From: Rhizobium deserti
GTDB taxonomy: Bacteria; Pseudomonadota; Alphaproteobacteria; Rhizobiales; Rhizobiaceae
Direction of reading: 5' to 3'
DNA: 64,000 nt
Assembly: GCF_004358025.1 (NCBI RefSeq)
Contig: NZ_SMTL01000006.1
Location: 168,295-232,294, forward strand
In this document: in pieces, positions 25,560-34,574 of the stretch
How positions within the stretch are numbered: the stretch's first letter is position 1
How the letters are laid out: the number at the start of each line of letters is the position of its first letter
Program-made: the position numbers and the translations under genes
The notes under the pieces: model-generated
What the model was told of the DNA's origin: nothing
The model's input: the letters and a program-made list of their open reading frames with translations, nothing else
Database searches by the model: none

Positions 25560-28295
25560 ATGTCCCTGCTGCAATTCGACGATTATGAGATCGATATAGA
25601 ACAGAGGCGGCTGACCGAACGCGGACAGCCGCTAAGGCTCGGCGGAAGGGCGTTCGATATTCTCTCCACACTTGTGTCCCGCGCCGGGGAGGTGATCTCC
25701 AAGGAAGAACTGATTAGTCTTGTCTGGCCGACGACGACGGTCGAGGAGGGGTCGCTTAGGGTTCACCTGGTGTCTCTCCGGAAGACGTTGGGCGACCGGG
25801 CAAAGCATTACATCGAGACCATACCCGGCCGTGGATACGTGTTCGCCGGGCGCGTGCGCCCACTGGCGCGCAGCGAGGAAGTTCGGGAACCGGACACCGC
25901 CGTCGCGATCGACTTGATGAGCGCCCTCCCCCGCATTCCGAGAAAGCTAGTCGGAAGAGACGAATTTATCGCTTCAACCCTGGAGCTACTCAAGACGGCC
26001 CGCCTTCTGACCATCGCAGGACCGGGAGGTATCGGAAAGACATCCGTAGCGGTTGTTTGCGCGCACGCCCTCTCCGCAAGCAGGCGAATCGTCTTCGTCG
26101 ACCTCGCCGCGGTGTCAGAAGGAGAGAAGCTTCTTCCGAGACTTGCAAGCCAGCTCGGACTAGATACGTTCGGCGAAGATATCTTACCCGGCATTCTGGC
26201 GGAGCTGTCGAAGACACAGACGCTGCTGCTCTTCGACAGCTGCGAACGCATAGTGGACGCCGCCGCGAATACCGCGGAGGCGCTGTTGCGCGCGTCTCCC
26301 ACTACGCAAGTCCTCGCGACCAGCCGGGAGGCCTTGAGGGCATCGATGGAAAGGGTGCGGCAACTTTCACCGCTGGGGTATCCGATAGACGGACGGGCGT
26401 CGCCGAACCCGCGGGAATATCCAGGCGTCGAACTGTTCCTCTCTCTCGCCGCTCTTGCCGGCGACAGCATCGACCTAACGGAGCGCTACAACCTCGAACT
26501 CGCCGCAGATATCGTCCGCAGACTCGACGGAATACCGCTTGCGATCGAGCTTGCCGCGGCGCGCTCGTTCGACATGGATCTAGCCACACTTCACCGCTCG
26601 GTGGCCGATCCAATCTCGGTGCTAAGGCGGGGCCGCAGGACCGCGCCACCGCGACAGCATACACTTCGCGCAACCATAGAGTGGAGCTATTCTACGCTCT
26701 CCGACAACGAGCGGGAACTTCTTCAGCGTCTTTCGGTGTTTGCAGGGACATTTTCGCCGGAGGCGGCCATGGCCGTCGCGGGAAGCGACGAACACGCGGA
26801 GGATTTCCACGAAGCCTTCGATGGGCTGTTTCTCAAGTCTCTGCTGGTGGTGACCCAACAGGGCGGGACGTTCAGACTGCTTGGAGCGACGAGGGACTAT
26901 GCCCGCGAGAAGCTGGCTCAAGCCGAATTCGCAACCTCGTGCCACTATTCCCACGCGGTATACTGCCTTGATCGGACCCGCATTGCTGAACTTGAGTGGC
27001 CGACGACCGATCCGGCGAAATGGCGTTTACTGAACAGCGACCTGGTTCACGATCTACGCGCGGCATTGCTTTGGGCGTTTCGCGACGGCGGCAACGAAGA
27101 ATTGGGAATACAGCTGACGGCGGCCTCGGATACGATCTGGGTGCAGTTCGGTCTGATCGCCGAACAACTGGACATTGCTGAGCGAGCTTTGAGGTTATTC
27201 GAAAGGCGGGGAGTAGCTGATACCGCCCTCGAGATGAAGCTCCGGATGTCCTACGGAAGCGCGCTGTACCACACCAAGTCCATAGAGAGAAACGCGGACG
27301 TCATCGCGGAGTATTACAAAGTTCTCGGCATAGCCGTAGCCGAAAAAAGCAGCACCAAGCTCATAAGGGCGATTGTTGGAATCACGGCAATCCAGACGTC
27401 AAACGGCGACTATCAGGGGGCGATCGACCTCGTAAACAGCTTCGATGGTGAGTTCGACACCATCGCGCCACAGGCTCGGAGCCGCCTACTAAATCACAAC
27501 TACCATTATGTAGGCGATTTCAACAGAGCCATGAAACATGCACGGGTTGCTCTGGGTACGCAGTGCAATAGCATTGGCTCCCAGCCGAATAGCGGCAGCA
27601 GCTTCGATCCACGAATCACCACTCTGTGCACGGTGGTCAAGACGCATTGGATCCAGGGGCGCTACTCCGCGGCAAGGACCGCGCTTAACGAGACCTTGGA
27701 AGAAACGATAGCCCGCGACCACGCTATATCGACCTGCCTTTTTCTCGCGGCTTCCGCCTGCCCGACGGCACTTGGCCTCAGCGACGCCGACCTCGGCGCG
27801 CGGCTGCTCGATATCCTCCGAGAGGTTTCGACAAAGAACTCGCTACTCAGATGGCGCGAGTGGGGGAGCGGTTATGAAAGCGTCCTGGCGGCTTTACGCA
27901 CCCAAGACCGGTCGTTATTCGAGCGCGCCATGAGCAGGGTGAAGGGAGCGCCCTTCGAAAATTCCATCGTGATGGCCGGGCGGCTTGCCGACGATGCGAC
28001 TCTGCAACGGATTGATCCTTTGAGAAGCTGGTGCGGCTCGGAAACGTTGCGTCTGAGGGGCGAATTGGCGATGCCGCGCTCGCCCGAGCAGGGGCGCGAT
28101 TTGCTCATGGCCGGCTACGACCTCGCGGTCAGCCAGGCGGGAACGACCTTCGAGCTCCGATGCGCGACCAGCATTCTATGGCACTCTCCCTCCGATCGGC
28201 GGGAGAGTGCCAGAAGCAGGCTCTATAAAGTGCTCGATACCGTGGAATACGATGAGAGCGTCGAAGACGTCGCCGCAGCCAAAGCCTTGCTCTGA
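25560..28295 (+). CDS. Winged-helix/STAND ATPase regulator with C-terminal helical repeats
   Basis: A 911-residue regulator. DNA-binding domain 1-98 (PhoB/CadC type; GSLRVHLVSLRKTLG helix, PGRGYVF wing), then STAND ATPase with Walker A GPGGIGKT (154-161), Walker B LLLFDSCE and ATSREAL, the GIPLAIELAAAR segment, and a long TPR-like region ending near FELRCATS. This is the MalT/COG3903-like plan: a signal releases the ATPase, which multimerises and exposes the DNA-binding domain. GGGAGG precedes the ATG. It is coupled to the peroxiredoxin-like gene 16 bases upstream. The inducer is unknown. Confidence 0.9.
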   Translation: MSLLQFDDYEIDIEQRRLTERGQPLRLGGRAFDILSTLVSRAGEVISKEELISLVWPTTTVEEGSLRVHLVSLRKTLGDRAKHYIETIPGRGYVFAGRVRPLARSEEVREPDTAVAIDLMSALPRIPRKLVGRDEFIASTLELLKTARLLTIAGPGGIGKTSVAVVCAHALSASRRIVFVDLAAVSEGEKLLPRLASQLGLDTFGEDILPGILAELSKTQTLLLFDSCERIVDAAANTAEALLRASPTTQVLATSREALRASMERVRQLSPLGYPIDGRASPNPREYPGVELFLSLAALAGDSIDLTERYNLELAADIVRRLDGIPLAIELAAARSFDMDLATLHRSVADPISVLRRGRRTAPPRQHTLRATIEWSYSTLSDNERELLQRLSVFAGTFSPEAAMAVAGSDEHAEDFHEAFDGLFLKSLLVVTQQGGTFRLLGATRDYAREKLAQAEFATSCHYSHAVYCLDRTRIAELEWPTTDPAKWRLLNSDLVHDLRAALLWAFRDGGNEELGIQLTAASDTIWVQFGLIAEQLDIAERALRLFERRGVADTALEMKLRMSYGSALYHTKSIERNADVIAEYYKVLGIAVAEKSSTKLIRAIVGITAIQTSNGDYQGAIDLVNSFDGEFDTIAPQARSRLLNHNYHYVGDFNRAMKHARVALGTQCNSIGSQPNSGSSFDPRITTLCTVVKTHWIQGRYSAARTALNETLEETIARDHAISTCLFLAASACPTALGLSDADLGARLLDILREVSTKNSLLRWREWGSGYESVLAALRTQDRSLFERAMSRVKGAPFENSIVMAGRLADDATLQRIDPLRSWCGSETLRLRGELAMPRSPEQGRDLLMAGYDLAVSQAGTTFELRCATSILWHSPSDRRESARSRLYKVLDTVEYDESVEDVAAAKALL

Positions 28296-28314
28296 GGCGC
28301 GCACCTGCCGGCGG

Positions 28315-28800
28315 TCAGGTTCGTCGACCTGACTCGAAGAGGAACCAGACACGGCCCTCGGCTTCGTTGATCCATCCTTCGACAAGGCTTGTAGTTGCAA
28401 AATCCCGGTGTTCGGCGGTCAGCTCGTGGACCTCGCGCATGACCTGGATCAGCTGCTCGTTGTCGCTCTTGAGTTCGGCAAGCATGTCCTCGGGAGTGAC
28501 AAAATCGGCGTCGTTGTCCGGAAGGCGCTGCAGACGGGCAATATGGCCGACAGAGCGCAGGGTCGTGCCGCCGACCTTGCGCGCTCGCTCGGCGATGGCG
28601 TCGGTCATCGCGATCAGTTCGTCCCCTTGATCATCGAGCATGAGATGGAAGTCGCGAAAGTGCGGCCCTTAGAGGTGCCAATGGAAGTTCTTTGTCTTGA
28701 GATACAAGGCAAAGACATCGGCAAGCATGGCGGTGAGCGCTGCGGCGATGCCGGTGCGGGCGTCGCTTCCTAGATCGGTGGGGGTAGTAAGCGGCGCCAT
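28315..28800 (-). pseudogene. dps: dps (DNA-protecting ferritin-like) gene with in-frame stop
   Basis: The minus strand from ATG 28800 reads a Dps protein of the normal size (about 161 codons) in one frame, but codon 44 is TAA (28669-28671). It interrupts the conserved segment KNFHWH-x-x-GPHFRDFH between two ferroxidase ligands. The rest continues without a shift (MLDDQGDELIAMTDAIAER through WFLFESGRRT). Dps proteins form 12-mers that store iron and protect DNA. Reinitiation at ATG 28641 would give a 108-residue piece without the first helix and ligands. A single base change from a Ser codon explains the stop; a sequencing error is possible. Confidence 0.8.
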
Positions 28801-28979
28801 GCGAATGTCGTGGCGGGGACGTGGTCCATGATATGCTCCATCGGATAGTGGCCAACGGAAGGCCGGTGAAGATTTCGCCCCGTGCTTTGGCGAGATTGCC
28901 CCCGACCCGACGCGGATTCTTGGACAATCGAGCCTTAGCTACCCACACCTTTGTATGACTCGCAAACCTCTGCGGCCCG

Positions 28980-29116
28980 ACTTAGCTCAATAGCAGGGTT
29001 CAACGATCGAGCGGACGGCCCCCCTGTTCAACGGTAGCCTTCGGACTCTCTTCCGAAGCCGCGAGCCCCTGTGTGGGCCGCCATAGACCGCCCCGCGACA
29101 TCCGGGGCGGTCTTTT
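28980..29116 (+). ncRNA. Candidate small RNA ending at an intrinsic terminator
   Basis: Three stem-loops follow one another: CTTCGGA/TCCGAAG (29039-29058), a GCCC/GGGC hairpin near 29064-29078, and a 9-bp GC-rich terminator hairpin with a T-run (29086-29116). No open frame leads into the terminator on this strand. The 5' end is a guess. It resembles the build of alphaproteobacterial sRNAs, but I recognise no named family. Confidence 0.3.
29086..29116 (+). terminator. Intrinsic terminator
   Basis: GACCGCCCC (29086-29094) and GGGGCGGTC (29104-29112) form a perfect 9-bp stem followed by TTTT (29113-29116). Strong rho-independent terminator on the plus strand. Confidence 0.75.
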
Positions 29117-29186
29117 GCAATTTATCGGAAGCAGATCTTTCCGGAGCTGCGACGGTCAACAAACACTTCGCTTTAGCCTTCCAGGC

Positions 29187-29724
29187 AAACTCCGATCCGC
29201 GCAGCTGATCGTCTACGGCGCCTTCGCCGCCGATCTTTTCATGGCCGCCTTCAATCATCGTGCTGTGGAGTCCTGCGTCTATGCCCAGCGAGGCCGTCCA
29301 TTCGCTGATCGACGCCAGCACAGAGGACCCCGCGAGACGGTACGATGTACGTCGCGATTGTCCTGATCCTCGCATTGACGTCGTTCAAGCTGACGTCTGG
29401 AAGCAGGCCGCTGTTGATCGGGCTCCCGGCAGATGAAGGCCTGGTCACAGCCAACTTTTCCGATGTGCACGCCCAGGCCGTCATGACGATCAATGGCATG
29501 GCCAGCGTTCACCCAGCACCTGGCCGACTTCCGGTCGCCCCTAGTATCTGGTTCTACGACGGCCTGTCGAAAAAGGGTGTCGAGGCCGAGATCGAAGGCA
29601 TTGGAGAGGATTGTACAAGACGTATCCAGAGATCGACGCTGTTTTCATCAAACAGAGACCCCCGCGCGATACGCGGGCAATTTACGGCGAGGCCCTTCGA
29701 TCACGACGCTCCTGCGGCCGCTGA
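29187..29724 (+). pseudogene. Remnant of a cation diffusion facilitator (CDF) transporter
   Basis: Pieces of a CDF-type metal or cation efflux protein appear in order in different forward frames. First comes LIVYGAFAADLFMAAF (first membrane helix), then SEAVHSLIDAS (the conserved SEAVHSLVD-like motif after helix 2). Next is YVAIVLILALTSFKL with LLIGLPADEGLV (last helix and linker), and finally VEAEIEGIGED with KTYPEIDAVFIK at the C-terminus. Helices 3-5 are missing. At least three frame changes plus an internal deletion make it dead. Recognition is by eye from motif order. Confidence 0.5.
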
Positions 29725-29801
29725 GGGACCCCGCGATCGCAGAGGCAGCCGCCTGGAGCGAGCGGGAACAGATTTGATGTATTGGATAGCGGAGATCGAA
29801 T

Positions 29802-31385
29802 ATGCAGGATAAGCGTCCGGAAGGAATTAAGCGCTACGACGACCCGGCAGGCGGTTGGGGTGCGCTAAAGGCGGTTGCCAAGACCCTGGCCCATCAGCAG
29901 GTGGTCGCTCAGGGGGCCGCGACGCTGCTCAAGGCGAACCAGCCGGACGGTTTCGATTGCCCGGGTTGCGCCTGGCCCGACCCCAAGCATACATCGTCAT
30001 TCGAGTTCTGCGAGAACGGCGCAAAGGCCATTACCTGGGAATCCACCGCTCGCCGCGTCGGCCCGGACTTTTTCGAAGACAACACCGTGGCACAGCTCTG
30101 GACCTGGACCGATCACAAGCTCGAAGACGCGGGAAGGATGACGACGCCACTTTTATACAACCGGAGCCGCGGCCGCTACGAGGCCATCGCGTGGGAAGAC
30201 GCGCTCGATCTAATCGCGTCCGAACTCAACAAGCTGCCCGATCCGAACATGGCCGAGTTCTATACTTCCGGCCGGGCCTCGAACGAAGCGGCCTTCATGT
30301 ATCAGCTCTTCGTTCGCGCCTTCGGGACCAACAACTTCCCGGACTGCTCGAACATGTGCCACGAGGCCACTAGCGTCGGGTTGCCAAAGTCAATTGGAGT
30401 CGGCAAGGGAACGGTGACGCTCGAGGACTTCGATCATTGCGACGCGATCTTCTCTTTTGGCCACAATCCGGGCACCAACCATCCGCGAATGATGACGACA
30501 CTGCACGAAGCATCGCGCAGAGGCGTGCCGATCGTCGCTTTCAACCCTCTCAAGGAGCGCGCGCTCGAGCGGTTCGCTGCGCCACAGAACCCAGTCGAGA
30601 TGCTGACCCTGTCGTCGACGCCGATAGCGTCCTCCTACAACCAGCTACGCGTCGGCGGGGACATCGCGACCCTCAAGGGCTTGATGAAAATGGTGTTCGA
30701 GCGCGACGATGCGAGCATTCACGGTGGCGGTCCGGGCGTGCTGGACCGCGCGTTCATCGCCGAACATACGGTCGGGTTCGAAGACCTCAGAAAAGAGGTC
30801 GAGGTCACCTCGTGGGATAGCATCCTGGATGTCTCCGGACTTTCGCTGGAGGCGTTCGAGAGTGCGGCTGACGTCTACATCCGTGCCAACAGCGTCATCG
30901 TCTGCTACGGAATGGGGCTGACCCAACACGAAAACGGCACGGCGAACGTCCAGCAGCTCGCGAATTTCATGATGCTACGCGGCAACCTGGGTCGGAAGGG
31001 GGCCGGTATCTGTCCGGTTCGCGGGCACTCGAACGTCCAGGGCGACCGTACCGTCGGCATCACGGAAATTCCAAACGTTGCCCTCTTGGACGGAATGGAG
31101 AAAGCATTCGGCTTTCGGCCGTCAGGCGATAAGGGGCACAACGCCATCGAAACGATCGAAGCGATCGCCGACGGTCGCTCCAAAGCGCTCGTCTGCCTCG
31201 GCGGAAATCTCGCTGTCGCCATGGCCGATCCGGACGCGACCTTCGCGGCGATGCGCAAGCTCGATCTGGCCGTTCACATCGCACGGCTCCGAGTACCTTC
31301 TTCAGGCACTCCCGGAGACAATCCTGTTTCTCACCGCGGCCCAAACGGACGAAGGTGCCGATGCGACGGACTTCGACCACGATGA
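29802..31385 (+). pseudogene. FdhF/YdeP-like molybdopterin oxidoreductase, C-terminus lost
   Basis: The first about 490 residues match the alpha-subunit-like molybdopterin oxidoreductases related to formate dehydrogenase H and E. coli YdeP: CPGCAWPDP (Cys53, Cys56), Cys70 in FEFCENG, FYTSGRASNEAAF, SNMCHEATS and GNLGRKGAGICPVRGHSNVQGDR. Full-length members are about 750-770 residues. Homology stops after KLDLAVHIA (about 31285) and the last 33 residues are out-of-character, ending at 31385. The molybdopterin-dinucleotide-binding C-terminal domain is therefore missing. The N-terminal part could still be translated but is unlikely to make an active enzyme. Confidence 0.7.
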
Positions 31386-31467
31386 ACAGGACGACTATCT
31401 GGTTGAGTCCCTTATGGAGACGTTTCCGGCAAGTGATCCAATCTCCCCCGGCCATGTCACCCACTGA
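31284..31467 (+). pseudogene. Fragment of an unidentified small acidic protein
   Basis: Immediately after the breakpoint in the molybdopterin enzyme a different frame reads EYLLQALPETILFLTAAQ, then an acidic stretch, and ends ETFPASDPISPGHVTH before a stop. The ending TFPASDP is frequent at the end of small uncharacterised rhizobial proteins. It has no start codon of its own, so it appears to be the 3' end of a second gene joined to the first by a deletion. Confidence 0.35.
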
Positions 31468-31530
31468 AGTCGGCCCGGTTCCGGCCTCTGTGCCGACACC
31501 GGGTATGTCTCCCTCAAGGGTAGCCATAAC

Positions 31531-31914
31531 CTAGCCGACAGCGCCCCCCTTGAGAGCCGGGTCCCTGGCGTCGAACTTCCGCTGGGACGCCTCCACCTCA
31601 TCAAGGTGCTCCTCGGCCCAGTCGTGAAGGGCCTTGAACGGTTCGCTGAGCGTATAGCCGAGAGGGGTTGTCGAGTACTCTACCCCGATGGGTGCGGTAT
31701 CCAGGATAGTTCGCGCGACCAGACCATTCCGCTCGAGCTTCCTCAGACAGACAGTGAGCGTCTTTTGGGTCATTCCATCCACCTCACGGAGGATGGCGTT
31801 GAACCGGGCTTTGCCGCCTCCCGAACAGAGCGCGCCCAGGACCAGGATGGTCCATTTGTCGGCGACCTGATCGAGCAGGATCCTGTTGGGATAGAACGGT
31901 TTCTCGCTTGGCAT
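31531..31914 (-). CDS. HxlR-family winged-helix regulator
   Basis: A 127-residue HxlR/MarR-like DNA-binding protein. The family opening is clear (LLDQVADKWTILVLGAL), followed by the recognition region TQKTLTVCLRKLERNGLVAR and the wing (VEYSTTPLGYTL). HxlR proteins are dimeric and often respond to redox or electrophiles through cysteines; this one has two (Cys30, Cys56). It is divergent from the metallo-hydrolase gene with 99 bases between, and probably represses it. Confidence 0.9.
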   Translation of the reverse strand: MPSEKPFYPNRILLDQVADKWTILVLGALCSGGGKARFNAILREVDGMTQKTLTVCLRKLERNGLVARTILDTAPIGVEYSTTPLGYTLSEPFKALHDWAEEHLDEVEASQRKFDARDPALKGGAVG

Positions 31915-31944
31915 AGGTTCCCTCGGCGAAATCTAGTCACCTGA

Positions 31945-31963
31945 TAGTGCGTTATTTACACTA
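31945..31963. promoter_or_regulatory. Putative HxlR operator
   Basis: TAGTG-N9-CACTA lies between the divergent HxlR and metallo-hydrolase genes, with another CTAGT half-site about 10 bases to the left. Size and position suit a small winged-helix dimer. Not tested. Confidence 0.4.
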
Positions 31964-32013
31964 GATATCGATCTGATACCAGTTCTCCAGATATTGATCG
32001 TAGGAGATTTCGA

Positions 32014-32886
32014 ATGCACGGAAACAGCAAGATAGACACGGCAAGCGCCGTCCACTGGCAGGTTGGGGAAGCGGTGATGACATCGCTGTCTGACGGATAT
32101 GTCCAGCTCGAGCTCGGCACCTTTTTGAAGAATCTCCCTCTTGAGGACGGCGTCGCTATCCAGCGGAGGGCGCTGCGCGGCGCCGACTTCCTGCTCGAGA
32201 TCAATACTTATCTCGTGCGCAGCGACAGACACGGGCCGATCCTCATAGACTGCGGCCTGGGCTCCGGTGTGACCCCGACTGCAGGACGGGTGGCTCAAGC
32301 GCTGTCGTTTGTCGGCCTGGAGCCCAAGGACATCGAAACCGTCCTGCTTACCCATCTCCACGGCGATCACGTCTTTGGACTCGTAGACGTCGACGGCAAA
32401 GCAGTGTTCGAGAATGCAACGGTCGTGTTACATCGCGCCGAAGCCAATTACTGGCTTGAGCAGGACCTTGATCTCTTGGCGGATCGGCAGGGAGCGGAAG
32501 GTGCAAGGCGCGCGCTGCTGCCCTACGCCGATAGAATCGTGTTCCGGGAAAGCGGTGAGGTCGCGCCGGGCATCGAGATGGTACCTCTGCCGGGACACAC
32601 GCCCGGCCATGCCGGCTACCGGGTTGGCAACGGCTCCCAATCGATACTGGTGTGGGGTGATATCGTCGGGCTTCCGCATGTCCAGAGCCAATGTCCGGAA
32701 GCGGGGTTCCTCACCGACTACGACGGCGCGATGGCCGTCGAAACGAGAAGGATAGTTCTTGGAATGGCGGCCGACGAGGGCCTGACCGTCGCGGGGATGC
32801 ACATCGAATATCCGGGCGTTGCGAACGTCATCAGGGACGGAAGCGGGTTCAGACTCGTGCCGGCGCAGTGGATCGCGCATCAGTAG
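32014..32886 (+). CDS. MBL-fold metallo-hydrolase
   Basis: A 290-residue metallo-beta-lactamase-fold hydrolase. The zinc motif is THLHGDHVFG, with further ligands expected at the His in LPGHTPGHAG and the Asp in VWGDIVG. Members include lactonases (AHL-lactonase-like) and other hydrolases; there is no signal peptide, so it acts in the cytoplasm. It is divergent from an HxlR gene that likely controls it. Substrate not predictable. Confidence 0.9.
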   Translation: MHGNSKIDTASAVHWQVGEAVMTSLSDGYVQLELGTFLKNLPLEDGVAIQRRALRGADFLLEINTYLVRSDRHGPILIDCGLGSGVTPTAGRVAQALSFVGLEPKDIETVLLTHLHGDHVFGLVDVDGKAVFENATVVLHRAEANYWLEQDLDLLADRQGAEGARRALLPYADRIVFRESGEVAPGIEMVPLPGHTPGHAGYRVGNGSQSILVWGDIVGLPHVQSQCPEAGFLTDYDGAMAVETRRIVLGMAADEGLTVAGMHIEYPGVANVIRDGSGFRLVPAQWIAHQ

Positions 32887-33013
32887 AGATTTGTAGAGCG
32901 GGTTTCGGAGCCGGAAATGACGCGACCGCGATGTTCCTGGCTCCGTCGGGGCGAAATAATGCAATCTGCATTGTCTACTCCGATGCATTCCTTCTCGGCG
33001 ACTTACTCATCCG

Positions 33014-34537
33014 ATGAAGAAAAGCATGATCCAGCAGCTCTTATGGAACCCCCTATTCCAATTCGCGGTCCTTGTTCTGGCGACGGTCACTGTTCGCGTC
33101 GTTCTCGGGCGGAATCCCACGATCAGGTTCATCGTCAGCGTCTGCTTCTTTGCTCTTCTGACCGTCACGGTGCTTTCCAACGGTATAACGCCCTATTCTC
33201 CCGACAGCGGCGGCGACGTGCTGTCCCGGCGGATCACGGCCGGATTCCTCAAGGCCGTGTGGTGGATCGGTGGAGCTGTGGTCCTTGTCAGCTCCGTCCG
33301 GCTTTTCCTCATCTTCGAGAACAAGCCGCGCGAGGGACGCCTTGCCCAGGACCTGGTCGTTGGCGTCATATACCTTGGAGCGGGATTGGCGTTGATAGCG
33401 AATGTCTTCAGCCTCCCGATCGGTACGCTGATTGCGACGTCGGGCGCTTTCGCGATCGTGCTCGGTCTCGCGCTGCAGAGCACCCTCAACGACGTCTTCT
33501 CCGGCGTCGCCCTCAACCTCGGACGCCCCTATGCCGTCGGTGATTGGATTATCCTCGAGGGCGGGTTTCAGGGGCGTGTCGTCGAGACGAACTGGAGGTC
33601 GACCCATCTCGTCAACGGCACTGGGGATCTCGTCGTATTGCCTAACAGCACGCTGGCCAAGTCGCGGCTCGTGAACCTGACGCGACCGGATGAAACGCAT
33701 GGCGCATCGATAATGGTGCGTTTCCTGCCGACCCGCACGCCTGCCGCCATGGAGGAGACGATGCGAACCGTCCTGCTGAGCAGCGTTTCGATCGTCAAGA
33801 CGCCGCCGCCTTCCGCGCTCGTCGTCGGCATCGACAGCCAGGCGATCGAGATCGAGTTGTCGTTCAAGGTGTTGGGCTTTGCCTTGGCGGGCGTGGCCAA
33901 GAGCGAGATCTTCGATCTTGTCTACCGCCATGCCAAGGCGACCGGGCTCAAGATGGCGGGGCCACGTGACGTTGCCGTACCCTATCCGGAGGCGGCATCG
34001 GAGAGCCAGTCCGCAAAGCATCCCGGCACGCCGTGGCGGCTGCTGGAGTCTATTTCCCTGTTCGCCACGCTGACCGACGACGAGAAGGATGCCCTCGCCT
34101 CTTCCATGACCAGGCGGACATATCGGAAAAACGCAATAATCGCCTCACAAGGCAGCAAACTGTCCTCGCTTATGATCATGAGGACCGGCGTCGCCTCGGT
34201 CGAGCACACCGAGAACGATGTACGGGCTGAACTGGCGCGCCTAGCGCCGGGCGACCTTTTCGGTGAGCGCGGCGTGCTCGTCGATGCCGTCGAAGCCGGA
34301 GACACGAGGGCGCTGACCTTTGTGGTGATCTACGAGATTTCCAAGGAAGACCTCGCCGCAGTCATGCGTGACCGCCCTGCCCTGGCGGAAGAACTCGGAG
34401 TGCTGCTTGCGCGGAGAATGGAAGACGAGGAACACCTGACGAGCGCGAATTCCCTCATGCACGTGCCGCATCCGGATACGCTGGCTTCCCGTATACGGAG
34501 GCTTTTCGAAATCCCGCGGGAAACCGAATTGACGTAG
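33014..34537 (+). CDS. MscS-family channel with cyclic-nucleotide-binding domain
   Basis: A 507-residue membrane protein. Four hydrophobic segments (about 15-32, 37-55, 80-100, 112-130) precede the pore-lining MscS helix (GAFAIVLGLALQSTLNDVFSG), then the cytoplasmic beta domain (GDWIILEGGFQGRVVE, with NWRSTHL and LPNSTLAKS). Residues about 345-480 form a Crp/cNMP-type domain (SLFATLTDDEKDAL; IIASQGSKLSSLMI; APGDLFGERGVL). The binding cassette motif is GERG. This architecture is known in bacterial cyclic-nucleotide-gated MscS-like channels, where cNMP opens an ion path rather than tension alone. No ribosome binding site is obvious. Confidence 0.9.
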   Translation: MKKSMIQQLLWNPLFQFAVLVLATVTVRVVLGRNPTIRFIVSVCFFALLTVTVLSNGITPYSPDSGGDVLSRRITAGFLKAVWWIGGAVVLVSSVRLFLIFENKPREGRLAQDLVVGVIYLGAGLALIANVFSLPIGTLIATSGAFAIVLGLALQSTLNDVFSGVALNLGRPYAVGDWIILEGGFQGRVVETNWRSTHLVNGTGDLVVLPNSTLAKSRLVNLTRPDETHGASIMVRFLPTRTPAAMEETMRTVLLSSVSIVKTPPPSALVVGIDSQAIEIELSFKVLGFALAGVAKSEIFDLVYRHAKATGLKMAGPRDVAVPYPEAASESQSAKHPGTPWRLLESISLFATLTDDEKDALASSMTRRTYRKNAIIASQGSKLSSLMIMRTGVASVEHTENDVRAELARLAPGDLFGERGVLVDAVEAGDTRALTFVVIYEISKEDLAAVMRDRPALAEELGVLLARRMEDEEHLTSANSLMHVPHPDTLASRIRRLFEIPRETELT

Positions 34538-34564
34538 CGGCCGCCGCCTCTGCGACGGCCGCTA
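34535..34564. terminator. Hairpin between convergent genes
   Basis: TAGCGGCCG (34535-34543) and CGGCCGCTA (34556-34564) are perfectly complementary and overlap the MscS-gene stop codon, lying just ahead of the end of the converging reductase gene. Probably ends transcription from one or both sides; the T-run is weak. Confidence 0.5.
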
Positions 34565-34574
34565 CGTCGTCATT

